Assembly: GCF_000214175.1 (NCBI RefSeq)
Contig: NC_015564.1
Coordinates: 3,472,001-3,536,000 of the forward strand
DNA from: Hoyosella subflava DQS3-9A1
Lineage (GTDB): Bacteria; Actinomycetota; Actinomycetes; Mycobacteriales; Mycobacteriaceae
Direction: 5' to 3'
DNA: 64,000 bases
Positions within the stretch are counted from its first letter, which is position 1, and each line of letters opens with the position of its first letter. The notes beneath the pieces are model-generated. The model did not search any database. It was not told where the DNA came from and saw nothing but the letters and a program-made list of their open reading frames with translations. Below are positions 28,192 to 38,194 of the stretch, piece by piece. Made by a program: the position numbers and the translations under genes.

Positions 28192-29814
28192 ATGCCCACA
28201 CACTCAGTCTTCAACCAGGTTCCGCCCCTCGCCGGTTACAACCCCGCCGACTATCCCGTCATCGCTGATGTGCTCGCTCAGGCAGGTGCACGAGGTGCCC
28301 TCGCGGAACTGCACGAAGTCGGCGCACTCGCAGGCAGCGACGCCGTGATCGAGCTCGGCGACCTCGCTGAAGCCCACCACCCCGTCCTCAAAACGCACGA
28401 TCGATACGGCAACCGAATCGACGAAGTCGTCTACGACCCGAGCTATCACCAGCTCATGCGGTACGCCACGGGCTTCGGACTCCACGGCTCACCATGGTCC
28501 GAGGACCGGCCGAACGCCCACCTCATCCGCGCAGCGAAAATGCTCATCTGGGGGCAGGCAGATCCTGGCCACCTCTGCCCTATATCCATGACGTACGCGG
28601 TGATCCCCGCACTGCGCACCACCCCAGATCTCGCCAGGCACTACGAGCCAGGACTGACAGCGAAGGAATACGACCCCGGCCTTCGTGCGCCGCTGTCCAA
28701 ACGCGCACTGATAGCCGGCATGTCGATGACGGAGAAACAGGGCGGATCCGATGTTCGCGCCAATACAACGACCGCGGTTCGGCAATCTGACGGCACCTAC
28801 CGGATCACCGGGCACAAATGGTTCACGTCAGCCCCGATGTCCGACCTGTTTCTGACGCTCGCACAATCGGACGCAGGAGTGACATGCTTCCTTGTGCCGC
28901 GTGTCCTGCCGGACGGCACCCGCAACGCCTTCTCCCTCCAGCGTCTCAAGGACAAGCTGGGCAATCGGTCAAACGCGTCCAGTGAAGTCGAATACGACAA
29001 CACCGTCGGGTTCCTCGTGGGCGAGGAAGGCCGCGGCGTCCCCACCATCATCGAAATGGTCAACATGACCAGGCTGGACTGCACCCTCGCGACCGGCACC
29101 CTGATGAGGGTGGGCGTCCAGCAGGCCGTCCATCACGCGGCGCACCGCAAAGCCTTCGGCAATTACCTCGCCGATCAGCCGTTGATGCAGAACGTACTGG
29201 CTGACCTCGCCGTCGAAGCGGAAGGTGCAACGCTCGCCGGCCTCTGGCTCGCCTCACTGGTCGACAATTCGGACGAACGTTCGCGCGCGCTGCGGCGCAT
29301 CGGGCTCGCGGTGAGTAAGTACTACGTCTGCAAACGCGGCCCCATCCACGCGGCAGAAGCCCTCGAATGCCTCGGCGGCAACGGTTACGTCGAGGAATCG
29401 CGGATGCCGCGGCTCTACCGCGAGGCACCGCTGCTATCGATCTGGGAAGGATCGGGCAACGTCGCAGCGCTTGACATGCTCCGCGCCCTCGCGAAACAGC
29501 CAGACACCTTGTCGGTTTTCTTTGACGAGATCGAGCAAGCTTCTGGCTCTGACCATGTCCGCACTGCCCTCGCTGACCTGAAATCCCAGTTCAGCGACTT
29601 TGACACGCTGCAGTACCGCGCACGGCATGTCGTTGGCCGCATGGCACAAGTGCTCCAGGGCGCACTGCTCGTCCGGTACGGAAATCCTGCCGTCGCCGAG
29701 GCATTTACGCGCAGCAGACTAGGCGGTGAGCACGGTAACGTCTTCGGAACACTGCCTACCGGGATCGATACCGGAACGATCATCGACCGTGCGACACCGA
29801 AGGTGTCGGCATGA
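28192..29814 (+). CDS. AidB-like acyl-CoA dehydrogenase
   Basis: 540 aa. The N-terminus VFNQVPPLAGYNPADYPVIAD is diagnostic of the AidB subgroup, and MSMTEKQGGSDVRANTTTA, the FAD-binding KWFTSAPMSDLFL and the YREAPLLSIWEGSGNVAALDMLRAL segment (catalytic Glu region) follow. The extra C-terminal domain of AidB, which binds DNA in E. coli, is represented by about 100 residues after WEGSGN. E. coli AidB is part of the adaptive response to alkylation. Here the gene is coupled (ATGA) to a crotonase and preceded by a TetR gene, a context that suggests acyl-CoA metabolism instead. No ada or alkyltransferase gene is nearby. Confidence 0.85.
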   Translation: MPTHSVFNQVPPLAGYNPADYPVIADVLAQAGARGALAELHEVGALAGSDAVIELGDLAEAHHPVLKTHDRYGNRIDEVVYDPSYHQLMRYATGFGLHGSPWSEDRPNAHLIRAAKMLIWGQADPGHLCPISMTYAVIPALRTTPDLARHYEPGLTAKEYDPGLRAPLSKRALIAGMSMTEKQGGSDVRANTTTAVRQSDGTYRITGHKWFTSAPMSDLFLTLAQSDAGVTCFLVPRVLPDGTRNAFSLQRLKDKLGNRSNASSEVEYDNTVGFLVGEEGRGVPTIIEMVNMTRLDCTLATGTLMRVGVQQAVHHAAHRKAFGNYLADQPLMQNVLADLAVEAEGATLAGLWLASLVDNSDERSRALRRIGLAVSKYYVCKRGPIHAAEALECLGGNGYVEESRMPRLYREAPLLSIWEGSGNVAALDMLRALAKQPDTLSVFFDEIEQASGSDHVRTALADLKSQFSDFDTLQYRARHVVGRMAQVLQGALLVRYGNPAVAEAFTRSRLGGEHGNVFGTLPTGIDTGTIIDRATPKVSA

Positions 29815-30578
29815 GCATCACCGTCAGCAAGCGCGGCCCCGTCACCATCGTGACGATTGACCGGCCCGACGTCCGCAACGCGATCGACCATCATCATGCG
29901 CGAGAACTGACCGAGGCGTTCCACGAGTTCGATCGTGACGACACCGCATCAGTTGCGATTCTCTACGGTGCTGGCGGGACCTTCTGCGCAGGTGCCGACC
30001 TCAAAGCAGTCGCACGAGGGGATGTGCAGATTTCCCAGCCGCACGAGTATGGGCCCGCTGGCATGGGACCCACGCGGCTGTTGCTGAGCAAGCCCGTCAT
30101 CGCGGCCGTCGAGGGCTACGCTGTCGCCGGCGGACTCGAGCTGGCGATCTGGGCGGACCTCCGCGTCGCGGACCCTGCCGCGGTGTTTGGCGTGTTCTGC
30201 CGACGGTGGGGAGTGCCGCTGATCGACGGCGGCACCGTGCGCCTCCCCCGGCTGATCGGCCACTCACACGCGCTGGACATGATCCTGACTGGCCGAGCTG
30301 TGGAGGTCGAGGAAGCGTTGCGCATGGGACTCGTAAACCGAGTCAGCGAACCCGGCAACGTTCTCGACACCGCGATCGATCTGGCCAGCAAGATAGCTGC
30401 TTTCCCGCAAACCTGCATGCGTCAGGATCGATTGTCCAGCTATGAACAAGAGTCACTCACCCCGCAGCAGGCCCTGGTCAACGAGTGGCAGCGGGGCATG
30501 ATCTCTATTTCTGCCGATACCTTCACAGGTGCTGGAAGGTTCGCTTCAGGGGAGGGCCGACATGGAAACTTCGCATAA
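29811..30578 (+). CDS. crotonase-fold enoyl-CoA hydratase-like protein
   Basis: 255 aa, translationally coupled to the AidB-like gene (ATGA at 29811). The crotonase oxyanion-hole elements are present: GAGGTFCAGADLKAV and VEGYAVAGGLELAIWADLRVA. The two glutamates of a true hydratase are not: the position of rat crotonase Glu144 reads FCRRWG, and that of Glu164 reads an Asp in ALDMILTG. This makes classical hydration unlikely; an isomerase, hydrolase or other crotonase reaction is possible. The 3' end overlaps the next gene by 17 bases. Confidence 0.82.
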   Translation: MSITVSKRGPVTIVTIDRPDVRNAIDHHHARELTEAFHEFDRDDTASVAILYGAGGTFCAGADLKAVARGDVQISQPHEYGPAGMGPTRLLLSKPVIAAVEGYAVAGGLELAIWADLRVADPAAVFGVFCRRWGVPLIDGGTVRLPRLIGHSHALDMILTGRAVEVEEALRMGLVNRVSEPGNVLDTAIDLASKIAAFPQTCMRQDRLSSYEQESLTPQQALVNEWQRGMISISADTFTGAGRFASGEGRHGNFA

Positions 30579-31575
30579 CGGTGATGCTTTCGGCAACAGA
30601 CCCGCGGGATGGCGAGAACCGTCCAACGGGCTCTATGAAGGCAGACCGGAGCCCGCCGATGAGGCCACCTACCCCACACTGACCTACACGCGCGACGGAC
30701 GCATCGCGCGAATTACCTTCAACCGTCCAGAGCGCGGAAACGCCATCACCGCCGACACCCCACTTGACCTCGCGCACGCCATCGAACGTGCAGACCTCGA
30801 TCCGCGGATCCACGTCACGGTCGTGTCGGGGCGCGGGAAAGGTTTCTGCGGGGGCTACGACCTCGGTATCTTCGCTGAAGCGGGCTTTCAGGCCGAATCT
30901 GGGCAGCACACCGAGGGAACCGTGCTCGACCCAGTTGTGCAGGCACGCAACCATATTCCAGGCAACACCTGGGATCCCATGGTCGACTACGCCATGATGA
31001 GCCGCTTCAACCGTGGGTTCTCCAGCCTGCTCCACGCCAACAAGCCGGTCGTCGCGAAGCTGCACGGCTTCTGCGTTGCAGGCGGAACCGATATCGCGCT
31101 GTACGCCGATCAGATCATTTGCGCGGATGACACGAAGATCGGCTATCCGCCAACCCGCGTGTGGGGCATTCCCGCCGCCGGAATGTGGGCTCACAGGCTC
31201 GGCGATCAGCGCGCGAAGCGACTGCTGCTCACTGGTGATTGCCTCACTGGGAAGCAAGCTGCGGAATGGGGGCTTGCAGTCGAATCCTGCCCCGTCGAGA
31301 ACCTGGACGAGCGGACGGAAGCGTTGCTGGAACGCATCGCCATGATGCCCATCAACCAGCTGATCATGGCGAAGCTTGCACTCAACAGCGCACTGATCGC
31401 TCAGGGAGTCGCAAACTCCACCATGATCAGCACCGTCTTCGACGGTATCTCGCGCCACACCCGCGAGGGGTACGAGTTCCAGATGCGGTCAATGACTGAG
31501 GGTTTCCGGCACGCCGTGCGTGAACGTGACGAAGCGTTCGGGGACGGGAAAACAGAGTCGCGCTCCGACCGATGA
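30562..31575 (+). CDS. crotonase/enoyl-CoA hydratase family protein
   Basis: 337 aa from the ATG at 30562, with GGGGAGGG about 10 bases before it; a start at 30529 is in frame. It carries a roughly 45-residue variable N-terminus, then LTYTRDGRIARITFNRPERGNA, the oxyanion segments GRGKGFCGGYDLGIF and LHGFCVAGGTDIALYADQIICADD, and a long insert between them (about 100-150). The size and insert fit a large subgroup of actinobacterial crotonases of uncertain substrate. It ends the tetR-aidB-crotonase operon and converges on the SorC regulator. Confidence 0.83.
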   Translation: METSHNGDAFGNRPAGWREPSNGLYEGRPEPADEATYPTLTYTRDGRIARITFNRPERGNAITADTPLDLAHAIERADLDPRIHVTVVSGRGKGFCGGYDLGIFAEAGFQAESGQHTEGTVLDPVVQARNHIPGNTWDPMVDYAMMSRFNRGFSSLLHANKPVVAKLHGFCVAGGTDIALYADQIICADDTKIGYPPTRVWGIPAAGMWAHRLGDQRAKRLLLTGDCLTGKQAAEWGLAVESCPVENLDERTEALLERIAMMPINQLIMAKLALNSALIAQGVANSTMISTVFDGISRHTREGYEFQMRSMTEGFRHAVRERDEAFGDGKTESRSDR

Positions 31576-31624
31576 TCGTTGCGCCCACCTCGCAGCGACA
31601 GAACAAAACCCGTCCATTCGACGT

Positions 31625-32566
31625 CTACTCCTCCAGCAACCGCGCGGCCAGGGCAGAGTCAGTCACGAGCGAGTCGATCAGGCCTGACGCCAGCGCGGCG
31701 CGAACCGCGCCGGTTTTCCGCCCGCCTCCCGCAATACCGACAACCTCAGGAATTCGACGCAACCCTGCTGCGTCGATAGAGATACATTGCTGCTGGACGT
31801 CATCAACAACCCGGCCTTGGCCATCGATGAGGATGGCACCAATGTCGGCCACGACGCCTTTGTCTTCCAGCGCGTTCCGTCGCGCCAGCGTGATTCCCAA
31901 GTTGTCGTAGAACTGCGAATCGGGAGGATCCCAGCTGCCGATCGCCACGAGCGCGACGGTTACTCGGTCGAACTGCCTAAGAGTCTGGGCGACGTCATGC
32001 TGACGGCGAATCGCCTCCGCCGCAGCGATGTCGGATGCAATCAGTGGCGCGTACAGCGTCCACGCGCGACCGTGCGCGACGCTGCTCACACGCCGGATAA
32101 CCTCTACGCCCGTCGCATGCACCGGCCCCGCGACGCCAGCGAGTTGCACGACCTCCCCGATCGCGAACGACGACAGCGCCTGGCCGAGCTGGTTGAGGGT
32201 TCGCCCGGCCGTTAAGCCGAGAATGTCGTCCGGGCCCGCGATCTCTCGCAGCAAGTCGGCCCCGACGCGGCCGAGTTGTTCCTGAACTGCATCCGGCAGT
32301 TCCGTGGGCGTTCGCACAACCACCGCACGTTTAAGTGCGTACTGCCGCTGAAGAGCAGACGACCTCTCATCGTCGATCGGTCCTGGAACCGCGATCTCAA
32401 ACCGGATAATTCCCGAGTTGATGGCGTCATCGAGGAGCCGCCCGACCTTGAACCGGCTGAGGCCGAGTTCCTCAGCAATCTCGATCCGGGTTTTTCCTGC
32501 TACGAAGTGCTGCCGAGCGATATGTGCGAGCCGGACAAGCTCGTCGGGTCCCATGCCTGACGCCAT
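31625..32566 (-). CDS. SorC-family sugar-binding transcriptional regulator
   Basis: 313 aa. A short N-terminal winged HTH (residues 10-55; RIEIAEELGLSRFKVGRLLDDA) is followed by the SorC sugar-phosphate binding domain: VVVRTPTELPD, DDILGLTAGRTLNQL, VVQLAGVAG, YAPLIASD, VALVAIGSWDPPDSQFYDNL and VVGIAGGGRKTGAVRAAL. SorC regulators sense phosphorylated sugars. It is divergent from a transketolase-transaldolase pair, with two operator-like sites in between, so it probably controls those genes in response to a pentose or tetrose phosphate. Confidence 0.9.
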   Translation of the reverse strand: MASGMGPDELVRLAHIARQHFVAGKTRIEIAEELGLSRFKVGRLLDDAINSGIIRFEIAVPGPIDDERSSALQRQYALKRAVVVRTPTELPDAVQEQLGRVGADLLREIAGPDDILGLTAGRTLNQLGQALSSFAIGEVVQLAGVAGPVHATGVEVIRRVSSVAHGRAWTLYAPLIASDIAAAEAIRRQHDVAQTLRQFDRVTVALVAIGSWDPPDSQFYDNLGITLARRNALEDKGVVADIGAILIDGQGRVVDDVQQQCISIDAAGLRRIPEVVGIAGGGRKTGAVRAALASGLIDSLVTDSALAARLLEE

Positions 32567-32580
32567 TCGGCAATCCTATC

Positions 32581-32612
32581 GTGCTCATATGAGCACAATG
32601 GTTGCACATATG
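32581..32612. promoter_or_regulatory. SorC operator pair, 21 bp apart
   Basis: GTGCTCATATGAGCAC (32581-32596) is a perfect 16-base palindrome. A second, weaker copy, TGCACATATGATTC, follows with its CATATG centre exactly 21 bases on (32586-32591 and 32607-32612), two helical turns. The second site overlaps TTGCAC (32602-32607), a likely -35 with CATACT (32626-32631) at 18-base spacing as the tkt -10. Binding here would block tkt-tal transcription. Confidence 0.65.
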
Positions 32613-32709
32613 ATTCCCCCACCAACATACTGAAGTCGCCGCGAGGCTCAGCGACAGGCTTCTCCACACACAAGGCAGCCTCGCCCGCTCACCCCAGAAA
32701 GGTCTCTTG

Positions 32710-34857
32710 ATGACATCCCCCGCCGATATCCCGGCGCTGACAGCGCGAAACGTCCCCACAGACTGGACGGCTGTGGAGACTCACACGGTCGACACCGCGC
32801 GTGTGCTCGCCGCCGACGCGGTTCAGAAGGCCGGGCACGGACACCCCGGGACTGCAATGTCCCTCGCGCCCTTGGCGTACACCTTGTTTCAGCGTGTGAT
32901 GCGGCACGACCCCGCGGATCCCACGTGGGCTGGCCGCGACCGATTCGTTCTGTCCTGCGGGCACTCGTCGCTCACGCTGTACATCCAGCTCTACCTCGCT
33001 GGATACGGCCTCGGACTCGACGACCTCAAGTCGCTGCGCACGTGGGGATCTCTCACCCCGGGACACCCAGAGCTGCACCACACGGCAGGTGTGGAGATCA
33101 CGACAGGGCCACTCGGGCAGGGCCTGGCGTCCGCAGTCGGAATGGCAATAGCCGCGCGGCGTGAACGTGGATTGTTCGATCCGGTTCCCGCTGCTGGTGA
33201 ATCCCTGTTCGACCACTTCATTTACGTCATAGCTTCAGACGGAGACATCGAAGAGGGCATCACTGCGGAAGCTTCGTCTCTCGCTGGACGCCAGCAACTC
33301 GGCAACCTCATCGTCTTCTACGACGACAATCAGATCTCGATCGAAGACGACACGAGAATCGCCCTCAGCGAAGACGTCGCGGCGCGCTACGAAGCGTACG
33401 GCTGGCACGTGCAGAAGGTCGACGGTGGCGAGAACGTCGCGGGCATCCTCGATGCCATCACTCGAGCACAGGCTGAAACATCACGCCCATCCTTCATACA
33501 GCTGCGCACCGTGATCGGCTATCCCGCGCCGAAGCTAATGAACACCGGCAAAGTCCACGGCGCCGCGCTCGGCGAAGAGGAAGTCGCGGCGATCAAAAGG
33601 ACACTCGGCTTCGACCCGTCGGAGTCCTTCGAGGTGGGCGATGCAGTCCTCGCGCATACACGCTCAGTCCGCGACCGCGGAGCCGCCGCGAAGACCAAAT
33701 GGCAGCATGCCTTCGACGCGTGGGCAGCCGACAACCCGGAGCGTAAGGCACTGTATGACCGTCTCTGCAGCCGGGAATTGCCCGACGCATGGGCGAGCGT
33801 CCTGCCTTCGTGGGAACGCGACGCGAAAGGGATGGCAACACGCGCCGCTTCAGGCAAAGTTCTGTCAGCGCTCGGAACCGTACTGCCCGAACTGTGGGGC
33901 GGTTCCGCGGACCTCGCCGAATCAAATAACACCACCATCGCCGGTTCGGATTCATTCGGGCCGGCTGCAGCGGAGACGAGGCAGTGGAAAGCTCAGCCCT
34001 ACGGCCGGACACTGCATTTCGGGGTTCGCGAACACGCAATGGGCGCAATCCTGACGGGCATTGCCCTTCACGGCCCGACCCGGCCGTACGGCGGCACTTT
34101 CCTGACTTTCTCGGACTACATGCGCGGCGCAGTCCGGCTCGCTGCAATAATGGAAGCCCCGGTCACCTATGTGTGGACACACGACTCGATCGGTCTCGGC
34201 GAGGACGGCCCGACCCACCAGCCAGTCGAACACCTGGCTGCGTTGCGGGGCATACCCGGCCTGGCCGTTGTCCGGCCTGCTGACGCCAATGAAACCGCAT
34301 TCGCGTGGCGGGCGATCATCGAACGCCAAAGCGACTGGCACGCCGGACCAGTCGGGTTGTGCCTGACCCGACAGGCAGTCCCCGTCCTCGCTGACACCCA
34401 CTACGACGGGGTGCGCCAGGGCGGATACATTCTCGCCGACGCCGACGGTGACCTCGACGTGATCCTGATCGCGACGGGCAGTGAGGTCCAGATCGCACTC
34501 GCCGCTCGCGATGCACTACACCGCGAGGGAATTGGTGTGCGTGTCGTTTCCATGCCGTGCGTCGAGTGGTTCGATGCGCAGGATCCGGATTACATCGACT
34601 CGGTACTGCCACCGTCCGTCGATGCGCGCGTCTCCATCGAGGCTGGCATCTCCCAGCCCTGGTGGCGCTTCACCGGGCGCCTCGGACGAACCGTCTCCCT
34701 CGAGCACTACGGAGCCTCAGCCGATTTCACAACCCTGTACCGCGAATTCGGCATCACCGCCGAGGCCGCGGTGGCTGCCGCGAAAGAGTCGCTCGCAGCT
34801 ATTGACACTTCATCGAAAGGAACCTGGAACAATGACTTCCGTACTGCCCGCGTCTGA
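32710..34857 (+). CDS. tkt: transketolase
   Basis: Transketolase moves two-carbon units between pentose-phosphate sugars with thiamine diphosphate. 715 aa from the ATG at 32710, with AGAAAGG upstream. The N-terminal [16 protein letters not shown] (about 41-56), the TPP motif [14 protein letters not shown] (about 175-188) with [10 protein letters not shown], and the pyrimidine-domain [17 protein letters not shown] and [18 protein letters not shown] are present. It overlaps the transaldolase start by 26 bases. In most actinobacteria tkt-tal is followed by zwf-opcA-pgl; here it is followed by a molybdoenzyme on the other strand, so this may be an extra, regulated copy. Confidence 0.95.
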   Translation: MTSPADIPALTARNVPTDWTAVETHTVDTARVLAADAVQKAGHGHPGTAMSLAPLAYTLFQRVMRHDPADPTWAGRDRFVLSCGHSSLTLYIQLYLAGYGLGLDDLKSLRTWGSLTPGHPELHHTAGVEITTGPLGQGLASAVGMAIAARRERGLFDPVPAAGESLFDHFIYVIASDGDIEEGITAEASSLAGRQQLGNLIVFYDDNQISIEDDTRIALSEDVAARYEAYGWHVQKVDGGENVAGILDAITRAQAETSRPSFIQLRTVIGYPAPKLMNTGKVHGAALGEEEVAAIKRTLGFDPSESFEVGDAVLAHTRSVRDRGAAAKTKWQHAFDAWAADNPERKALYDRLCSRELPDAWASVLPSWERDAKGMATRAASGKVLSALGTVLPELWGGSADLAESNNTTIAGSDSFGPAAAETRQWKAQPYGRTLHFGVREHAMGAILTGIALHGPTRPYGGTFLTFSDYMRGAVRLAAIMEAPVTYVWTHDSIGLGEDGPTHQPVEHLAALRGIPGLAVVRPADANETAFAWRAIIERQSDWHAGPVGLCLTRQAVPVLADTHYDGVRQGGYILADADGDLDVILIATGSEVQIALAARDALHREGIGVRVVSMPCVEWFDAQDPDYIDSVLPPSVDARVSIEAGISQPWWRFTGRLGRTVSLEHYGASADFTTLYREFGITAEAAVAAAKESLAAIDTSSKGTWNNDFRTARV

Positions 34858-35977
34858 CGCACTCTCCCGACTCTCCGCCCATGGCGTTTCGCTCTGGCTC
34901 GACGACCTCTCCCGCGGACTTATCCGCTCCGGCCGACTCGCGGAACTCGTAGCGACACGCAACATCGTCGGAGTGACGACGAATCCCACAATCTTCCAGG
35001 CAGCGATGTCCGACGGACCTGCGTATCGGGAGCAGCTGACCGCGCTCGCAGCCGCAGGCGCCAGCGTCGACGACACGGTTCGTCAAATCACAACCGACGA
35101 TGTCCGCGAGGCCGCGGATGTCCTTGCTCCGGTCTTCGACGCAACTGGCGGTGTCGATGGCCGCGTCTCGCTCGAAGTCGATCCCCGCCTCGCTGATGAC
35201 TCGGAGGCCACGATCAAGCAGGCCCTAGAGTTGGCACGCCTTGTCGACCGCCCGAACCTGATGATCAAAATCCCGGCAACCCTCGCGGGCCTGCCGGCCA
35301 TTACCTCAGTGATTGCAGAGGGCATCAGTGTCAACGTCACACTGATCTTCTCGGCGCAACGTTACGCACAGGTAATGGAGGCGTACTTCGCTGGACTCGA
35401 GAGTGCTCATGCGAACGGGCGCGACGTGTCCACCATCCACTCAGTCGCGTCATTCTTCATTTCGCGCGTCGACACCGAAATCGATCGTCAGCTGAAGGAG
35501 ATCGGCTCGGCTGAAGCAACAGCACTGCTGGGCAGGGCCGCGATTGCCAACGCACGCCTCGCCTATCAGTTGTATGAAGAAACGTTCGCTACCAGGCGGT
35601 GGGCTGATCTGGCTGCCGTAGGCGCGAACAAGCAGCGTCCGCTGTGGGCGTCTACCGGAGTCAAAGACCCCGCCTACGACCCGGCGCGCTACGTGACCGA
35701 AATCGTCGCGGCCGGCACGGTGAACACCGCACCGCTGGCCACGATCGATGCTGTCGCCAGCCAGGGCACAATTGCCGGCGATACCATCACGCCGAACTAC
35801 TCGTCTGCTGCTGAAGACATGGAATCGCTCGCCGCGCTCGGAATTGCCCTTCCCGACGTCTTCGAGTTGCTGGAAAAGCAGGCCGTTGCGAAGTTCGAGC
35901 AGTCGTGGGAGGCGCTGCTCGGAGAGGTCCGCAAGAATCTCACTGTGCCGCAGTCACGCGCACCGGAACGCCACTGA
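34832..35977 (+). CDS. tal: transaldolase
   Basis: Transfers a dihydroxyacetone unit between sugar phosphates. 381 aa from the ATG at 34832; an upstream extension inside tkt is spurious. The Schiff-base lysine is Lys146 in [20 protein letters not shown] (49-56) and [12 protein letters not shown] are also typical. The length matches the long actinobacterial type (TalB3/Tal-like, about 370). It is co-transcribed with tkt through a 26-base overlap, and its 3' end overlaps the convergent molybdopterin oxidoreductase by 38 bases. Confidence 0.95.
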   Translation: MTSVLPASDALSRLSAHGVSLWLDDLSRGLIRSGRLAELVATRNIVGVTTNPTIFQAAMSDGPAYREQLTALAAAGASVDDTVRQITTDDVREAADVLAPVFDATGGVDGRVSLEVDPRLADDSEATIKQALELARLVDRPNLMIKIPATLAGLPAITSVIAEGISVNVTLIFSAQRYAQVMEAYFAGLESAHANGRDVSTIHSVASFFISRVDTEIDRQLKEIGSAEATALLGRAAIANARLAYQLYEETFATRRWADLAAVGANKQRPLWASTGVKDPAYDPARYVTEIVAAGTVNTAPLATIDAVASQGTIAGDTITPNYSSAAEDMESLAALGIALPDVFELLEKQAVAKFEQSWEALLGEVRKNLTVPQSRAPERH

Positions 35978-38048
35978 AAGCCGCGTTTCCGCTGACATCG
36001 AGCAACTCCGGGTCAGTGAGATCGTTGATCGACACCCCCGGCAGTTTCTCGGCGTTATTCAGGTGGTTCACGTTTTTTGCGGCGTGGCCGTATCCGTGCG
36101 GCAGTGAGACGACACCCGGCATCATGTCGTCAGTAGCCTGAACTTCCACGGTCACCTCACCGACGCGCGACGTCACAGTGACCGATTCGCCGTCGATGAG
36201 GTTACGAGCAGCGAGGTCCTGCGGGTTGATCAGCAACTGGTGCCGCGGCCTGCCTTTGGTCAGCCGTTCTGTGTTGTGCATCCAGGAGTTGCAATCCCGC
36301 TGGTGGCGGCGGCCAATCAGCACGAGGTCGCCCTCACTCGCGACGGGTACTTCCGCGAGCCGATGGAGGTCATCGAGCAGCAGCTGCGGCGCGAGCTGAA
36401 TGCGCTTGTCCTTCGTCCGGAGACGCCCCGGCAGGACAGGCCGCAGCGGGCCCAGATCGATTCCCTCGGGATGTGCTTTCAGCTGCTTGAGCGACAGTTT
36501 GCGTTGGCCCGTTCGCAGCAGGCCGTCCACGGTCAGGGTCGGCGAGAGCCTCAAGCGCACTTCCATCGTGAGCCGTTTTGCAAGCGTGGGCTTACGCTTG
36601 CGCCGATGGATGACACCCAGGGCCAGGTCTCGGAAAATTTCCCAATCATCGCGCGCACCTTGTGGTTTGGGGAACAGGGCTGGCGTGAAGCGGGCAGTGT
36701 TCCGCACCGCAAGCAGATGGAAGACGAGGTCGTAGTGGTTTCGCTCCAGCGCGGATGTGGGCGGAAGAATAAGATCGGCGTGCTGGGTGGTTTCGTTGAT
36801 GTAGTAGTCGACGGCAACCATGAAGTCCAGGCTCTTCAGGGCATCCCCCAGGCGCTTCCCGTCCGGGGTCGACAGCACAGGGTTCCCCGCGATGGTGACG
36901 AGTGCCCGGACCTGACCGTCACCGGGGGTGAGGATTTCGTCTGCCAGCGTGGAGACGGGTAATTCGCCGCCGGCTTCGGGGAGCCCGCGGACGCGGCTGC
37001 GCCATTTGTCGAAGTGACCACGTGACAGCAGCCCACGTTCGATGAGGTCGATGGCTGGTTCGGTGAACATCGCGCCGCCGGCGCGGTCGAGGTTGCCGGT
37101 GAGGATGTTCAGGCACTGCACCGCCCAGGCGCAGATTGTCCCGAACGCCTGCGTGGACACTCCGATGCGGCCGTACGCGGCCGCCGCCCCGCTTTCCGCA
37201 AATTCGCGTGCGACGCACCGAATAACATCAGCGGAAACGCCAGTAATTTCGGCGGCTTTGTCCGGCGTAAAGCCGTCCACCGCGGCGCGCAGGGCATCCA
37301 CGCCCTCGGCATGCAGCGGCGGCGTGGTAAGCCCTTCGGTGAAGAGCACGTTGAGCATCGCTAGCAAGACGAATGCGTCAGTTCCGGGGCGAACGAAGTG
37401 GTGCTCGGTCGCCACTTTCGCGGTTTCCGTACGCCGAGGGTCGAAAAGCACGATCTTGCCGCCTCGTGCTTTGAGTTCACGCACGCGCTTCGGGAAGTCG
37501 GGGACGGTCATCAGACTGCCATTGGACGCCATTGGATTCGCTCCGAAAACCAGGAGGAAATCGGTTCGGTCGACGTCGGGGACGGGGATCAGCAGCTGAT
37601 GCCCGTACATCAGGTGACTGACCAGCTGATGGGGCAACTGATCCACTGAGGTTGCGCTGTACGTGTTCTTCGTGCGCAGCGCGCTCGCGACCTGTGTGCC
37701 GTGTGTCATCGCACCGAGGCTGTGCACGTTGGGATTGCCCAGGTAAACCGCGACCGCATCGTTTCCGTGGTTGTTCTGAACGTCAGCGAGCTTCGTCGCG
37801 GCGAGCTTCAGCGCTTCCTTCCAGCTGATGGGCTCCCACTCACCTTGCGACGTTCGGCGCACCGGGTTTCTCAGGCGGTCCGGGTCGTCGTAAATGTCCT
37901 GCAGTGCGACGGCTTTCGGGCAGATATGTCCGCGAGAAAGTGGATCATCGGGGTTTCCGCGCACTGAGACGATGCGTCCGGCGTCGATCGTGTACTCCAG
38001 GCCGCAGATTGCTTCACATAGATTGCAGACACCCAACTGCTTTCGCAT
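35940..38048 (-). CDS. molybdopterin oxidoreductase, stand-alone
   Basis: 702 aa from the ATG at 38048; the frame is open to 38114. An N-terminal [4Fe-4S] site is formed by Cys8, Cys11, Cys15 and Cys43 (CNLCEAICG and GHICPKAV). MopB domains follow ([37 protein letters not shown]), and the C-terminal dinucleotide-binding domain has [19 protein letters not shown] and SLPHGYGHA. There is no Tat signal, so it is probably cytoplasmic. The Mo ligand and substrate cannot be assigned. No iron-sulfur, membrane or chaperone subunit is adjacent. Its relatives include uncharacterised BisC/FdhF-type dehydrogenases. Confidence 0.85.
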   Translation of the reverse strand: MRKQLGVCNLCEAICGLEYTIDAGRIVSVRGNPDDPLSRGHICPKAVALQDIYDDPDRLRNPVRRTSQGEWEPISWKEALKLAATKLADVQNNHGNDAVAVYLGNPNVHSLGAMTHGTQVASALRTKNTYSATSVDQLPHQLVSHLMYGHQLLIPVPDVDRTDFLLVFGANPMASNGSLMTVPDFPKRVRELKARGGKIVLFDPRRTETAKVATEHHFVRPGTDAFVLLAMLNVLFTEGLTTPPLHAEGVDALRAAVDGFTPDKAAEITGVSADVIRCVAREFAESGAAAAYGRIGVSTQAFGTICAWAVQCLNILTGNLDRAGGAMFTEPAIDLIERGLLSRGHFDKWRSRVRGLPEAGGELPVSTLADEILTPGDGQVRALVTIAGNPVLSTPDGKRLGDALKSLDFMVAVDYYINETTQHADLILPPTSALERNHYDLVFHLLAVRNTARFTPALFPKPQGARDDWEIFRDLALGVIHRRKRKPTLAKRLTMEVRLRLSPTLTVDGLLRTGQRKLSLKQLKAHPEGIDLGPLRPVLPGRLRTKDKRIQLAPQLLLDDLHRLAEVPVASEGDLVLIGRRHQRDCNSWMHNTERLTKGRPRHQLLINPQDLAARNLIDGESVTVTSRVGEVTVEVQATDDMMPGVVSLPHGYGHAAKNVNHLNNAEKLPGVSINDLTDPELLDVSGNAAFSGVPVRVTAAQ

Positions 38049-38194
38049 GTGCTCAGTGTCGCACCCTCCTGCGGTGCCGCGACTGGAAGGGACACTTTTT
38101 GTGAGCACAGTCAAAACGTACGTTTCGGCCGGGAATCTGTACCGTTGACACGCCCAGAAAAAGCAACCCCACGAGTAGTGCCCGCGTCGGCCGA

